A stretch of 64,000 nucleotides of DNA, from assembly GCF_946151055.1 (NCBI RefSeq), contig NZ_CAMGYZ010000007.1, forward strand, positions 186,001 to 250,000. The letters run 5' to 3'. This document shows positions 39,459-47,411 of this stretch, in pieces. Source of the DNA: Bacillus sp. Marseille-Q3570 (GTDB lineage Bacteria; Bacillota; Bacilli; Bacillales; Fictibacillaceae). Numbering within the stretch: position 1 is the first letter of the stretch; every line of letters starts with the position of its first letter. A program made the position numbers and the translations under genes. The notes below the pieces were generated by a model. That model worked only from the letters and a program-made list of their open reading frames with translations, was not told the DNA's origin and did not search any database.

Positions 39459-39491
39459 AAGGATCGGCTTTATACAAGTCGATCCTTTTTG
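39459..39491 (+). terminator. Terminator of the DUF1659-DUF2922 pair
   Basis: The AAGGATCG / CGATCCTT stem (39459-39466, 39480-39487) is followed by T residues. Confidence 0.8.
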
Positions 39492-39584
39492 ATTAACCTA
39501 TTTTGCCATTTCACTTCAATGAACTTAGGGAAAAATCAACAGTAGGATTAACAAATCCTGATTTTAATGAGAGGATGTGACTGG

Positions 39585-39722
39585 ATGGAACAATGGGTTA
39601 CTGTGATGAGTGATTTTGGTTTCCCTGTTGTAGTGACACTCTACTTGCTGCACAGGATCGAATCGAAACTCGAATCATTGAACCAATCCATCAACAACCT
39701 ACCCAACCAATTAAGAAGCTGA
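39585..39722 (+). CDS. YvrJ-family small membrane protein
   Basis: A 45-residue peptide, MEQWVTVMSDFGFPVVVTLY at the start, with one hydrophobic helix (about 10-22) followed by a short amphipathic RIESKLESLNQSI tail. It matches the YvrJ family of tiny Bacillus proteins. It completes the DUF1659-DUF2922-YvrJ group, a recurring set of unknown function. A GAGAGG ribosome site lies about 9 bp upstream. Confidence 0.78.
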   Translation: MEQWVTVMSDFGFPVVVTLYLLHRIESKLESLNQSINNLPNQLRS

Positions 39723-39794
39723 TGCGGAACATTTTATGTCCTGCTTCCAATGGGTTATACTATAATCAGAAACTCGAAATGGAAGGGGTTCATT

Positions 39795-40106
39795 ATGGCT
39801 AACGAAGAAGTTAAAGAAAAGTTGATGGAAGCTCTTGAGGAAGTAGAAGATCCTGAATTAGGTGTAGATATCGTTAATTTAGGGTTAGTATATGATGTCG
39901 AGCTTGATGAAGAAGGTATGGCAAAAGTGACCATGACGTTGACTGCTATGGGGTGTCCGTTGGCAGGAACGATTGCTAACGATGTACGCAATGCACTGAT
40001 CGATTTTCCTGAGGTCAAGGAAGTTGACGTTAATATCGTGTGGAATCCACCATGGACAAAAGACAAAATGTCCAGATACGCAAAAATCGCTCTTGGCATC
40101 CAATAA
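39795..40106 (+). CDS. yitW: MIP18/DUF59 iron-sulfur assembly protein (YitW-like)
   Basis: A 103-residue DUF59 (MIP18) protein, near the length of B. subtilis YitW. The family block DPELGVDIVNLGLVYDV and TLTAMGCPLAGTIANDV with the conserved Cys are present, and the end PPWTKDKMS is typical. Members help load iron-sulfur clusters onto target enzymes. ATG 39795 follows GGAAGGGG at proper spacing and removes the implausible upstream extension. It is the last gene of the yit block; no terminator is obvious before the next repeat. Confidence 0.88.
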   Translation: MANEEVKEKLMEALEEVEDPELGVDIVNLGLVYDVELDEEGMAKVTMTLTAMGCPLAGTIANDVRNALIDFPEVKEVDVNIVWNPPWTKDKMSRYAKIALGIQ

Positions 40107-40222
40107 AAACACAGCATAATCAAAACGATGGATTGATCCGAAATGAAGCAGCTTTCAAAGCAACAGTACATGTCTTATGTTGTAATAAGCCGCTTCTCGG
40201 GTCGATCCATTTTTGTGTTTAA

Positions 40223-40449
40223 GGCTGATTTCGCAACCTTTGTAGTTCTTGCACTTAAAGAAAGTATAAAATACTTTCTTCAGTATAAGGGCAACTAAGG
40301 CTCGACCTACAAAAGGCCTGGTCTCGCCAAGTTTTCTTTAAAAGTCGTTGATTTCCGCTCCAGGATGCTCGCTTTCCGCAGGGCATGCGGTGAGCCCACT
40401 CGTCGGCTTGCGACATGGAATGGTCTCACCTGTCCCAAGTTTTCTTTAT
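40223..40449 (+). mobile_element. Composite MITE-like repeat, copy 5 (3' truncated chimera)
   Basis: It begins with the left terminal repeat GGCTGATTTCGCAACC, then a complete AB module and the first part of C as far as GGTCTCACCTGTCCC. There it joins abruptly to AAGTTTTCTTTA, which is the right end of an AB module. The right terminal repeat is missing. Recombination between two repeat copies, with loss of the intervening piece, explains the join. Confidence 0.8.
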
Positions 40450-40516
40450 TGATTTCGTGAAACTGTCAGTAGTCTTTGCTAAAATGAAAGTGGAATGTTG
40501 AAAGGCGGTGACGAGT

Positions 40517-41785
40517 ATGGTTGTTGAACGCAGGAAACCCATACAAATTGGAGAAGGGGTTAAACGGGTTCTTGAGTATCCGCTTCAATTACAATCTGAA
40601 GAATTGAATATAGAAAATGCAACTGAGCGAGTATTAGCAGAACCGATTATTGCAGATCATGATGTACCCCCATTCAATCGTTCTCCGTATGATGGTTTTG
40701 CGTTGATAGCTAATGATACAGAACATGCTTCGACTGAAACCCCTGTCCACCTTGAGGTCATTGAAGAAATCGGTGCAGGTCAAGTTGCAGAATCCCACCT
40801 GCAAACAGGACAGGCGATCCGAATCATGACCGGAGCAGCGATTCCAGAGGGCGCAGATGCAGTTGCGATGTTCGAAGTTGTCAAAGAAATTCACCAACAC
40901 GGAAAGACATTGATCGAGGTCGCCAGAAGATTTTCGTCTGGACAAAATATTGCGAAACAGGGCGAAGATACAGAAAAAGGGACAGTGCTCATAAAAAGAG
41001 GGACGACGATCACACCAGGCGTGACTGCTTTGTTAGCTACTTTCGGATACAAAACCGTTGATGTCTTCCGGATGCCGAAAATCGGCATTTATGCGACTGG
41101 TACAGAGCTTTTGGACATTGATGAACCGTTACAAGCAGGGAAGATCCGTAATTCCAATGCCTACATGATTGCTTCCCAGATCCGAAGAATGGGCGGGGAA
41201 CCGATATATTTAGGAAAATTAGATGATGATTTTGATGCGTGCTTTGATGCGGTGTCATCTGCATTGAACGATGTTGACGCTCTTGTCACAACAGGCGGTG
41301 TTTCAGTCGGGGATTATGATTATTTACCGGCGATATACGAAAAACTCGGCGCAACTACGCTTTTCAATAAAATAGCTATGCGGCCCGGAAGTGTAACCAC
41401 AGTGGCTGAATATGAAGGGAAGCTGCTTTTCGGCCTATCAGGAAATCCTTCCGCTTGTTTTGTCGGTGGAGAGCTTTTTGTAAGACCGTTCATAAAGCAA
41501 GCTGCAGAGAGTACACCTTACCTGGCCAAAATGAGAGCGCTTCTGGCGAAGGATTTTCCTAAACCGAATCCTTTCACAAGGTTGGTCAGGGGAAAAATCG
41601 ATTACGCTCCTGAAGGAATCCGTGTCGCCCCCACAGGTCTTGATAAATCGAGCTCGGTTACATCAATTGCAGAGGCGGATGTTTTCATTGTGCTCCCAGG
41701 TGGAACGAGAGGCTTTCAAAATGGGGATGAAGTGGATGTCCTGTTATTCAACCATGAAAGTGACCTGAACCCATGGGAAGTTTAA
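40517..41785 (+). CDS. moeA: Molybdopterin molybdotransferase MoeA
   Basis: Inserts molybdate into adenylylated molybdopterin. The protein has 422 residues from ATG 40517. The conserved stretches are AEPIIADHDVPPFNRSPYDGFAL (domain 1), GAGQ..R.MTGAAIPEGADAV, TGTEL, IRNSNAYM, TTGGVSVGDYDYL (about 257-269) and LFGLSGNPSACF. The GTG at 40508 is also open, but AAAGGCGGTG spaces better to 40517. It heads moeA-mobB-moaE-moaD, which overlap or nearly touch. The cyclic pyranopterin genes (moaA, moaC) and moeB are not in the window. Confidence 0.93.
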   Translation: MVVERRKPIQIGEGVKRVLEYPLQLQSEELNIENATERVLAEPIIADHDVPPFNRSPYDGFALIANDTEHASTETPVHLEVIEEIGAGQVAESHLQTGQAIRIMTGAAIPEGADAVAMFEVVKEIHQHGKTLIEVARRFSSGQNIAKQGEDTEKGTVLIKRGTTITPGVTALLATFGYKTVDVFRMPKIGIYATGTELLDIDEPLQAGKIRNSNAYMIASQIRRMGGEPIYLGKLDDDFDACFDAVSSALNDVDALVTTGGVSVGDYDYLPAIYEKLGATTLFNKIAMRPGSVTTVAEYEGKLLFGLSGNPSACFVGGELFVRPFIKQAAESTPYLAKMRALLAKDFPKPNPFTRLVRGKIDYAPEGIRVAPTGLDKSSSVTSIAEADVFIVLPGGTRGFQNGDEVDVLLFNHESDLNPWEV

Positions 41786-42306
41786 ATAACACGATTCCTA
41801 TCATTCAAATAACGGGTTATAAAAAGAGTGGGAAAACAAGTTTCATCAAAAAAATCATCAGGGAGTTATCAGAAGAGGGTTATCGTGTAGGTGTCATCAA
41901 ACATCACGGCCATGGGGGAGCACCTGACATTATAGAACCTGAACACACAGATACAGCTCAATTCCAGAATGAAGGCGCCTATATGACAGCAGTAGAAGGT
42001 GAAGGTGTCCTCCTTATGAAGTTGGATGGAAGAGAAGGAACAATCCCCCTTGAACAAATTGTATCGATGTATCAGCAAATGCCCTTGGATCTTATTTTAA
42101 TAGAAGGATACAAAACGGCCCCTTATAAGAAATTCCTTATAGCAAGTAATGAACAAGAGCTGGAGTCATTACTCGAGGTTAGCGAAAACGTCATTGGGGT
42201 GATTGGTTGTAAACCGGAGGAAATCTCTGGGCTCATCAGCTTGGATTTCAATCAAGCTGAGGAATTTACCAAGTATGTAACAGAAGAGTATTTAAAACGG
42301 AGATGA
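41773..42306 (+). CDS. mobB: Molybdopterin-guanine dinucleotide biosynthesis protein MobB
   Basis: A 177-residue GTP-binding accessory protein for MGD synthesis. The P-loop GYKKSGKTSF (residues 14-23) and the GVIKHHGHG, DTAQFQNEGA and ILIEGYKTAPYKK segments define the family. Its ATG at 41773 overlaps the moeA end by 13 bp, implying coupled translation. Presence of MobB suggests that a nucleotide form of the cofactor, as in nitrate reductase or formate dehydrogenase, is made. Confidence 0.9.
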   Translation: MGSLNNTIPIIQITGYKKSGKTSFIKKIIRELSEEGYRVGVIKHHGHGGAPDIIEPEHTDTAQFQNEGAYMTAVEGEGVLLMKLDGREGTIPLEQIVSMYQQMPLDLILIEGYKTAPYKKFLIASNEQELESLLEVSENVIGVIGCKPEEISGLISLDFNQAEEFTKYVTEEYLKRR

Positions 42307-42310
42307 ATCC

Positions 42311-42781
42311 ATGTCTAAACACTTTTACATTACAAAAGAACCGCTCGACGTGAATGAAGTCGTTGAAAGGGTAATCCATCCTCATGCGGGGGCGATCAAT
42401 ACGTTTATCGGTACTGTACGGGAGTTGACGAATGAGAAGCGGACACTTTTCCTTGAATACGATGCATATATTCCGATGGCGGAAAAGAAATTAGAGCAAA
42501 TCGGTTCAGAAATCAATTCTCGTTGGAATGAAGCGCGTGTGGCAATTGTCCATCGGATCGGTAGGTTGGATATTTCAGATATAGCTGTCGTCATAGCGGT
42601 TTCGACTCCGCATCGTGCAAACTCCTATGAAGCGAGCCGCTATGCGATTGAACGAATTAAAGAGATCGTCCCGATTTGGAAAAAAGAACATTGGGAAGAT
42701 GGCGAAAAGTGGATCGGTGATCAGCTGGAAAAGATGGAATACCCGTCAGGAAAACCAGGAAAGGAGCATCTTGATGATTAA
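42311..42781 (+). CDS. moaE: Molybdopterin synthase catalytic subunit MoaE
   Basis: The large subunit of molybdopterin synthase, 156 residues. It transfers sulfur from the MoaD C-terminal thiocarboxylate to precursor Z. Family blocks visible are HAGAINTFIGTVRE, LEYDAYIPMAEKKL, VHRIGRLDISDIAV and PIWKKEHWEDGEKWI, the last holding the catalytic lysines. It begins 4 bp after mobB and its stop overlaps the moaD start, so the two synthase subunits are made together. Confidence 0.93.
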   Translation: MSKHFYITKEPLDVNEVVERVIHPHAGAINTFIGTVRELTNEKRTLFLEYDAYIPMAEKKLEQIGSEINSRWNEARVAIVHRIGRLDISDIAVVIAVSTPHRANSYEASRYAIERIKEIVPIWKKEHWEDGEKWIGDQLEKMEYPSGKPGKEHLDD

Positions 42782-43010
42782 TGTATTATTGTTTGCGGGA
42801 TTACAGGAAAAAGTCGGGAAAAGCGAGCTATCTGTTGAAAAACAGGAAGTCACGGTCGATCAACTTATAGCCCATATTCGTGAAACTGAGCCCAGACTGG
42901 ACCTCTCGAATGTGATGGTTGCAGTCAATGAAGAATTTGTAAATAATCCCGGCCAGGTCATCCGTGAAGGCGATACGGTTGCGCTATTACCGCCAGTTAG
43001 CGGTGGTTAA
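42774..43010 (+). CDS. moaD: Molybdopterin synthase sulfur-carrier subunit MoaD
   Basis: A 78-residue ubiquitin-like sulfur carrier. It starts at ATG 42774, overlapping moaE by 8 bp, with AAAGGAG 6 bp upstream. The C-terminus ends ALLPPVSGG, the Gly-Gly needed for thiocarboxylation. Last gene of the cluster; an AB repeat follows at once and no conventional terminator is visible. Confidence 0.92.
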   Translation: MINVLLFAGLQEKVGKSELSVEKQEVTVDQLIAHIRETEPRLDLSNVMVAVNEEFVNNPGQVIREGDTVALLPPVSGG

Positions 43011-43025
43011 GTAGCTTTCTTTTTT

Positions 43026-43176
43026 AGACACTTGAAGAAAGTATAAAATACTTTCCTCAGTATAAATACACAAGCAGGTGACTTCGAGAGCAATACACTG
43101 CGCGAAGGAAAACAATTGCTTTATCGAGGAACTATTGGCTCCGCCTAAAGCTTGGGCTTTGTCAAGTTTTCTTTAT
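43026..43176 (+). repeat. Stand-alone AB repeat with internal insertion
   Basis: The left arm GAAGAAAGTATAAAATACTT and the right end GCTTGGGCTTTGTCAAG are AB-like, but about 60 bp of unrelated sequence separates them. It begins 16 bp after the moaD stop and its right end provides the last codons and stop of the small minus-strand gene at 43145-43285. Confidence 0.65.
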
Positions 43177-43285
43177 CACAATCAAAACAGCGTACGCCTG
43201 TTTTTGTTTTGATTCCATTGAAAAAGCCATCCATACAGTAAATCGGCTTGTTGCAAATCTCGCACTTTCCGATATATTCTTTCAT
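43145..43285 (-). CDS. Small cysteine-rich (zinc-ribbon-like) protein with repeat-derived C-terminus
   Basis: A 46-residue protein starting MKEYIGKCEICNKPIYCMDG. Two Cys pairs (CEIC near residue 8-11 and CFDC near 33-36) with a further Cys suggest a small zinc site. The ribosome site AAGGAGGATGG is excellent, supporting expression. The last ten or so residues, from about DKENLTKPK, are encoded by the right end of the AB repeat, so the original 3' end seems to have been replaced. I do not recognise the family. Confidence 0.62.
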   Translation of the reverse strand: MKEYIGKCEICNKPIYCMDGFFNGIKTKTGVRCFDCDKENLTKPKL

Positions 43286-43330
43286 ATCCATCCTCCTTAC
43301 AAATAACACATGAATAGTCTTGAGGTTTAG

Positions 43331-44458
43331 TTGATAATGTTAATAAAAGCAATGCCAGTCATTCTATCATTCTCAGTTTATATTTTCTTTTACCTTGATA
43401 CAAACCCGAATTTCGTTTATCTATTGATCATTACAAGCTATTTTATTGGAGCTTTACTTGTTTCTTCTTTTATCCGGAAGGAAGATCCCAGTAAAGGAGC
43501 TCTGATCATGGGCTTAGGAATCGTATCACTAGGGCCGGTCCATACAGTAAATCTGGCTCAAGAACCCGAAATCGTTCCATTTCTATTGATTGGTTTATGG
43601 CTTCAAATATCGATGAGTTATATCAAAAACTTCAACAAATGGAGCTTTCAAGATGCCAATCATACTTTTTTGCATGGAACGTGGGTGGCAGCTACTTCGG
43701 TAGTAGGTGTTTCTGTCCTCTTTTATTATCCGCAAGAACCCTTTGTATCCAAATTGATCGCAGTTCTAGCTGCTTTTCTCTGGGCAGGGTATGCCGTTCT
43801 ATCAATTTACACATTCCAAAAGCTCATTTTTTCTAAAATAGATTTAGAGAGGATACACGGCGGCATTTTGTTAACTGTTGTAGCAACACAATCCGTCGTT
43901 ATCGTGATGGAATGGACGTTTGATCTATTGAAGACGGCAGAGCTGATCTTGATAAGTATAGGTATCTTATTTTATTTAGGCAGCATCGGGGTCCTGATTA
44001 TTCGATATGCCAGGAACACTTGGACTATTGTTGATGATTGGAAAAATACGAATTGTATCGTGCATGGTGCTTTATCAATTACAGGAGTTGCCTGGCTGAA
44101 TATCGGTGCTTCAAGTAGCTCTTTAGGAATCTATTGGCTTCTAGTTTTTATTGTTTTTCTTATTATTGAGTTGATGGAATTGTACCGGGCAAGCCAGCGG
44201 ATAAAACACTTAGGGATCTCTCAAGGTATATACGTGTACCATCCATCCCAATGGGCAAGAATTTTCACATTCGGTATGTTTTATTATTTTACAACAATAT
44301 GTAAGCCTCTGATCCCTGTCAATGATGGGTATTTAACTGTCGTTGATGCCAGTCTCCTCATACTGGGTCCTGTCATCATCCTCTTGACGATCATCCAACT
44401 ATTGATCATGGGATATCCAATACTAATGAAGGCAACAGAAAAAGCGCCGGGCAATTAA
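43331..44458 (+). CDS. Multi-helix membrane protein, TehA/SLAC1 (TDT)-like
   Basis: A 375-residue integral membrane protein with about ten hydrophobic helices. The regular pattern of helices, the central HGTWVAATSVVG helix and internal charged pairs resemble the tellurite-resistance/dicarboxylate transporter (SLAC1) family of anion channels. Recognition is by overall character and not by a decisive motif. TTG 43331 or ATG 43337 could start; the weak TTGAGG site favours TTG. A hairpin overlaps the stop codon and ends transcription. Confidence 0.55.
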   Translation: MIMLIKAMPVILSFSVYIFFYLDTNPNFVYLLIITSYFIGALLVSSFIRKEDPSKGALIMGLGIVSLGPVHTVNLAQEPEIVPFLLIGLWLQISMSYIKNFNKWSFQDANHTFLHGTWVAATSVVGVSVLFYYPQEPFVSKLIAVLAAFLWAGYAVLSIYTFQKLIFSKIDLERIHGGILLTVVATQSVVIVMEWTFDLLKTAELILISIGILFYLGSIGVLIIRYARNTWTIVDDWKNTNCIVHGALSITGVAWLNIGASSSSLGIYWLLVFIVFLIIELMELYRASQRIKHLGISQGIYVYHPSQWARIFTFGMFYYFTTICKPLIPVNDGYLTVVDASLLILGPVIILLTIIQLLIMGYPILMKATEKAPGN

Positions 44459-44473
44459 GCTCAGCGCTTTTTT
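44439..44473. terminator. Bidirectional terminator overlapping a stop codon
   Basis: AAAAGCGC (44440-44447) pairs with GCGCTTTT (44464-44471), with A- and T-runs on either side. The left arm lies in the last codons of the membrane protein gene, and the right side ends 7 bp from the convergent uppP stop. Confidence 0.75.
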
Positions 44474-44479
44474 AACCAA

Positions 44480-45292
44480 TCACATGAATAAAATTACCAA
44501 TGGTCCTACGATGAAACAATAGATGGCAAAGTATTTCAAATTTCCTCTAGCCATGATTCCCATCAACCACTTCAATGAAATGTATGAGGCGATAAATGAA
44601 ATCAGAAAGGCTACAAGGTACGGTATCAATAATTGATCAAGCAGCGGGTCGTCTTTTATATCACCAAAACTTAAGATCATTGTTCCGACACTTACCGGGA
44701 TGTATAGCAGAAATGAATACCGCAGTGCTGTTTCTTGTTTCATACCACGTCCCATTGCGGCCACAATCGTTGCCCCAGAACGGCTGATTCCCGGAATTAG
44801 TGCTACCGCCTGGGCAAAGCCTACAATCAGGGCGTCCTTAATCGATAGGTCCTGATCATATTTACGTCCACGAAGGTTTCGGATCAACCATAACGCGATA
44901 CCGGTGGCGATTAAGGATGCTCCGACCACCTTGATTGTTTTCAAGTTCCCAGAAATGAAATCCTCTGCTATTATTCCAATGACTGCAGCAGGAATCGTTC
45001 CGATGATCAAATAGATGATGAACATGAAATCTGATTTATATTTACGATCTCTTGTCATCGTAAAATTCAAACCATTCGTGGTAAGCCTAACAAGATCCTC
45101 CCGATAGATCACTAGAACAGCAAGTAACGATGCGAAATTCATGAAAACTTCAAAACTGAATCCCTCGATATGTATATCCAATATCTTTTCTGCAAAGACA
45201 AGGTGTCCGCTGGATGAAATAGGGATCGGTTCAGTAATTCCTTGTACAAAGCCAAAAAAAGCATATTTCAAAAGTAGAAAGAGTTGATCCAT
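44480..45292 (-). CDS. uppP: Undecaprenyl-diphosphatase UppP/BacA
   Basis: A membrane phosphatase of 270 residues that recycles undecaprenyl pyrophosphate for cell-wall synthesis and can confer bacitracin resistance. The [20 protein letters not shown] block (14-33) and [10 protein letters not shown] (about 161-170) form the active site. The first block differs from the more usual TEFLPVSSTGH form, a variant seen in Bacillus paralogues. About eight membrane helices. A GGAGGAACG ribosome site precedes the ATG at 45292. It is monocistronic. Confidence 0.9.
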   Translation of the reverse strand: MDQLFLLLKYAFFGFVQGITEPIPISSSGHLVFAEKILDIHIEGFSFEVFMNFASLLAVLVIYREDLVRLTTNGLNFTMTRDRKYKSDFMFIIYLIIGTIPAAVIGIIAEDFISGNLKTIKVVGASLIATGIALWLIRNLRGRKYDQDLSIKDALIVGFAQAVALIPGISRSGATIVAAMGRGMKQETALRYSFLLYIPVSVGTMILSFGDIKDDPLLDQLLIPYLVAFLISFIASYISLKWLMGIMARGNLKYFAIYCFIVGPLVILFM

Positions 45293-45461
45293 TTAACGTT
45301 CCTCCGAATAATATATCTCTTTTTATTTCAAAAGCACATGTAGTCATTAAACAATAAATCAACGTACTAGTAAAGAGATAATTCGTGACATTTATCATCA
45401 ACCTGTCCTTACACATTTTCAACTCAATGTGAATATCATGAAAATGTGAGGGGGGAAGATC

Positions 45462-45761
45462 GTGCCTTATCGTAAATATATGAAAGCTTTAAACAAGCAT
45501 AACCAGATGATGCAAAAACAATGTAAGAAGCATATAAATCAGTATGTACAGTGTCATATGATGGATGGGAAAGTGTATGAGGGGTATGTTGAAAAGGTTG
45601 ATAAACAGAATATATACTTAATCATAGAAGTTAAATACAAGAAAAAGCCTGGAATGAGTCAACCTAGACAATATTTAGGATTTCCTGAGCCTGGGTTAGG
45701 GTTTGAACGGATCATCTTGCCTCTGCATTTCCTGACGGCTGTATCTTTGGTTCCGTATTAA
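45462..45761 (+). CDS. Small basic protein of unknown function
   Basis: A 99-residue protein. It starts with GTG at 45462 behind AGGGGGGAAG. The N-terminal 30 residues are basic and rich in Lys, Asn and Gln, followed by QCHMMDGKVYEGYVEKVDKQNIYLII, a small beta-barrel-like segment reminiscent of Sm-like folds, then a KKKPGM loop and a hydrophobic end. I do not recognise a characterised family; similar small proteins occur in spore-forming Bacillaceae. A terminator follows. Confidence 0.6.
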   Translation: MPYRKYMKALNKHNQMMQKQCKKHINQYVQCHMMDGKVYEGYVEKVDKQNIYLIIEVKYKKKPGMSQPRQYLGFPEPGLGFERIILPLHFLTAVSLVPY

Positions 45762-45767
45762 GAGTTG

Positions 45768-45797
45768 AAAGTCACCAAAAAAGGTGGCTTTTTTGTT
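45768..45797 (+). terminator. Terminator of the 99-residue gene
   Basis: The AAGTCACC / GGTGGCTT stem (one mismatch) around an A-loop is followed by six T residues. Confidence 0.82.
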
Positions 45798-45972
45798 GTC
45801 TTCATTTTTCTGTGGGATCTGGCCTAGCTCGCTTTTCCCGCAGTGTCGCGAATTTTCTCTGACGATTCCAAATGGCTTTCCACAACATTCAATAATGTGC
45901 ATTTCGAGAAATTCATCTCGATTAATTTTTTATTGAGGAGGTTATCCTACTGATAAAAAGGAGGGATTTAGT

Positions 45973-46152
45973 ATGGGACAGAATCATCAGTTCAATCCTG
46001 GGCAGAAAGCACCAAACAATGGGATCTACGTAGAAATAGGAGAGACGGGCAGCATGGTGAATGACCCGAAAGAAATCAAACTGCATGCAGGCGATGCATT
46101 TCCGGAAACAAGTAATCATAACCGGAAGTGGACTTATAAACGGAAGCCGTGA
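45973..46152 (+). CDS. yjzC: YjzC family protein
   Basis: A 59-residue protein, MGQNHQFNPGQKAPNNGIYV at the start and NHNRKWTYKRKP at the end, matching B. subtilis YjzC closely in length and sequence as I recall it. Function unknown. The ribosome site AAAGGAGGG lies 9 bp before the ATG. In B. subtilis yjzC precedes yjzD, yjaU, yjaV, med and comZ. The same order resumes here after an inserted MITE and an amino-acid ABC transporter. Confidence 0.92.
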   Translation: MGQNHQFNPGQKAPNNGIYVEIGETGSMVNDPKEIKLHAGDAFPETSNHNRKWTYKRKP

Positions 46153-46288
46153 TTCATTCAACTTTCCAAATATGAATACTTATTCAATTTTTTGTTGAAA
46201 TTAACGGACTTTAATACTAGAATTAAATTATTAAAAATTTAGAAAATTAGAAAAGGGAGAGGGTAGAAAGTCGGTCGTCATTTTGAAA

Positions 46289-46476
46289 GGCTGTTTTCGC
46301 AAACGTTGTTGCTCTTGAAAGTGGTTGATTTCCACTCAAAGATGCTTGCTTTCCGCGGGGCGTGCGGTGAGCCCACTGATCCCGCAGAAGTCTCGCACCT
46401 TGCTCGCTCTCCAATCAATTTGCACAAGGTAAGTTTTAAAAATGAGCCAAAAGCAACAATCTTTAAGGAAATTGTC
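46289..46476 (+). mobile_element. Composite MITE-like repeat, copy 6 (no AB module)
   Basis: The terminal repeats (GGCTGTTTTCGCAAACG and AAGGAAATTGTC) are flanked by TTTTGAAA (46281-46288) and TTTAAAAA (46477-46484), 6 of 8 matching. The left terminal repeat passes directly into AAAGTGGTTGATTTCC with no AB module between, giving an example of the element before AB insertion. The right end lies about 15 bp from the ribosome site of the next gene. Confidence 0.85.
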
Positions 46477-46502
46477 TTTAAAAACATTTGGGGGAGGATA
46501 CT

Positions 46503-47315
46503 ATGAAGATTATTAAAGTTCCGTTTCTATCAATGCTTATCGGTTTGCTTACCATATTGGCTGCATGTGGTGGCAGTGGGGAAAGTTCAGGTGACAAAAA
46601 TAAAGAATTAGAAGTTGTCACAGACGCAGCCTATGCACCTTTTGAATATATGAATGGTGATAAGATTGTTGGTTTTGATATTGATTTCATGGATGCCGTG
46701 ATGGAAGAAGCAGGCTATACGCCGAAATATAAAAATATCGGATGGGATCCGCTATTTGTAGAGATTCAGGGAGAAAAGGCTGATGTTGCGATTTCTGCCA
46801 TCACCATCAATGATGATCGTAAACAGACATATGATTTTTCAACACCGTATTTTGAATCAAGAAATATGATCTTAATTCCTGAAGATAGCGATATCCAAAG
46901 TGCTGAAGATTTGAAAGGGAAAAAAGTAGCTGTCCAAAATGGTACGACAGGACAAGCTGCTGTGGAAAAGATTCTTGGTACAAATCACAAAGATATCAAA
47001 AAGTTCGATAATAATACACTTGCGATCATGGAGTTGGTTCAGGGAGGAGTCGATGCGGTAGTTGCGGATAACAGTGTCGTACTCGAATATGCGAAAAACA
47101 ATCCTGATAAAAAGCTCAAGACAATCAGTGATGAAGACAATTTCGAATCTGAATTTTATGGACTCATGTTCCCGAAAGGAAGCGACTTGAAAGCGGATTT
47201 CGATAAAGCTGTTAAAGAAGTCATTGAGAATGGAACATATGCAGAGATTTATAAAGAGTGGTTCGGTGATGAACCAGATCTTGAAGCATTGAAACAGCAG
47301 ATGGAAAACGAATAA
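46503..47315 (+). CDS. Polar amino-acid ABC transporter substrate-binding lipoprotein (ArtP-like)
   Basis: A 270-residue extracellular lipoprotein. The lipobox ILAACGG places the acylated Cys near residue 21. The class-3 binding-protein fold shows DAAYAPFEYMNGDKIVGFDIDFMDA, which contacts the alpha-amino and carboxyl groups, and NGTTGQAAVEKI. It feeds arginine, glutamine or another polar amino acid to the permease and ATPase encoded next. ATG 46503 follows GGGGGAGGA. The upstream region is MITE copy 6, so the promoter must lie in or beyond the element. Confidence 0.88.
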   Translation: MKIIKVPFLSMLIGLLTILAACGGSGESSGDKNKELEVVTDAAYAPFEYMNGDKIVGFDIDFMDAVMEEAGYTPKYKNIGWDPLFVEIQGEKADVAISAITINDDRKQTYDFSTPYFESRNMILIPEDSDIQSAEDLKGKKVAVQNGTTGQAAVEKILGTNHKDIKKFDNNTLAIMELVQGGVDAVVADNSVVLEYAKNNPDKKLKTISDEDNFESEFYGLMFPKGSDLKADFDKAVKEVIENGTYAEIYKEWFGDEPDLEALKQQMENE

Positions 47316-47327
47316 TTCAAGTCATAG

Positions 47328-47380
47328 GGGCTGACCAGGTGTTGGAGTGATCTGACACATTGCATGTCAGCCCTTTCTTT
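47328..47380 (+). terminator. Stem-loop between the binding protein and permease genes
   Basis: GGGCTGAC (47328-47335) pairs with GTCAGCCC (47366-47373), followed by a TTTCTTT tail. An alternative, mutually exclusive hairpin CTGACA / TGTCAG (47352-47357, 47365-47370) uses the same right arm. It can lower expression of the membrane genes relative to the lipoprotein. Confidence 0.75.
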
Positions 47381-47411
47381 ACATTAACAGGACATCCAAG
47401 GGGAGAGGTTT

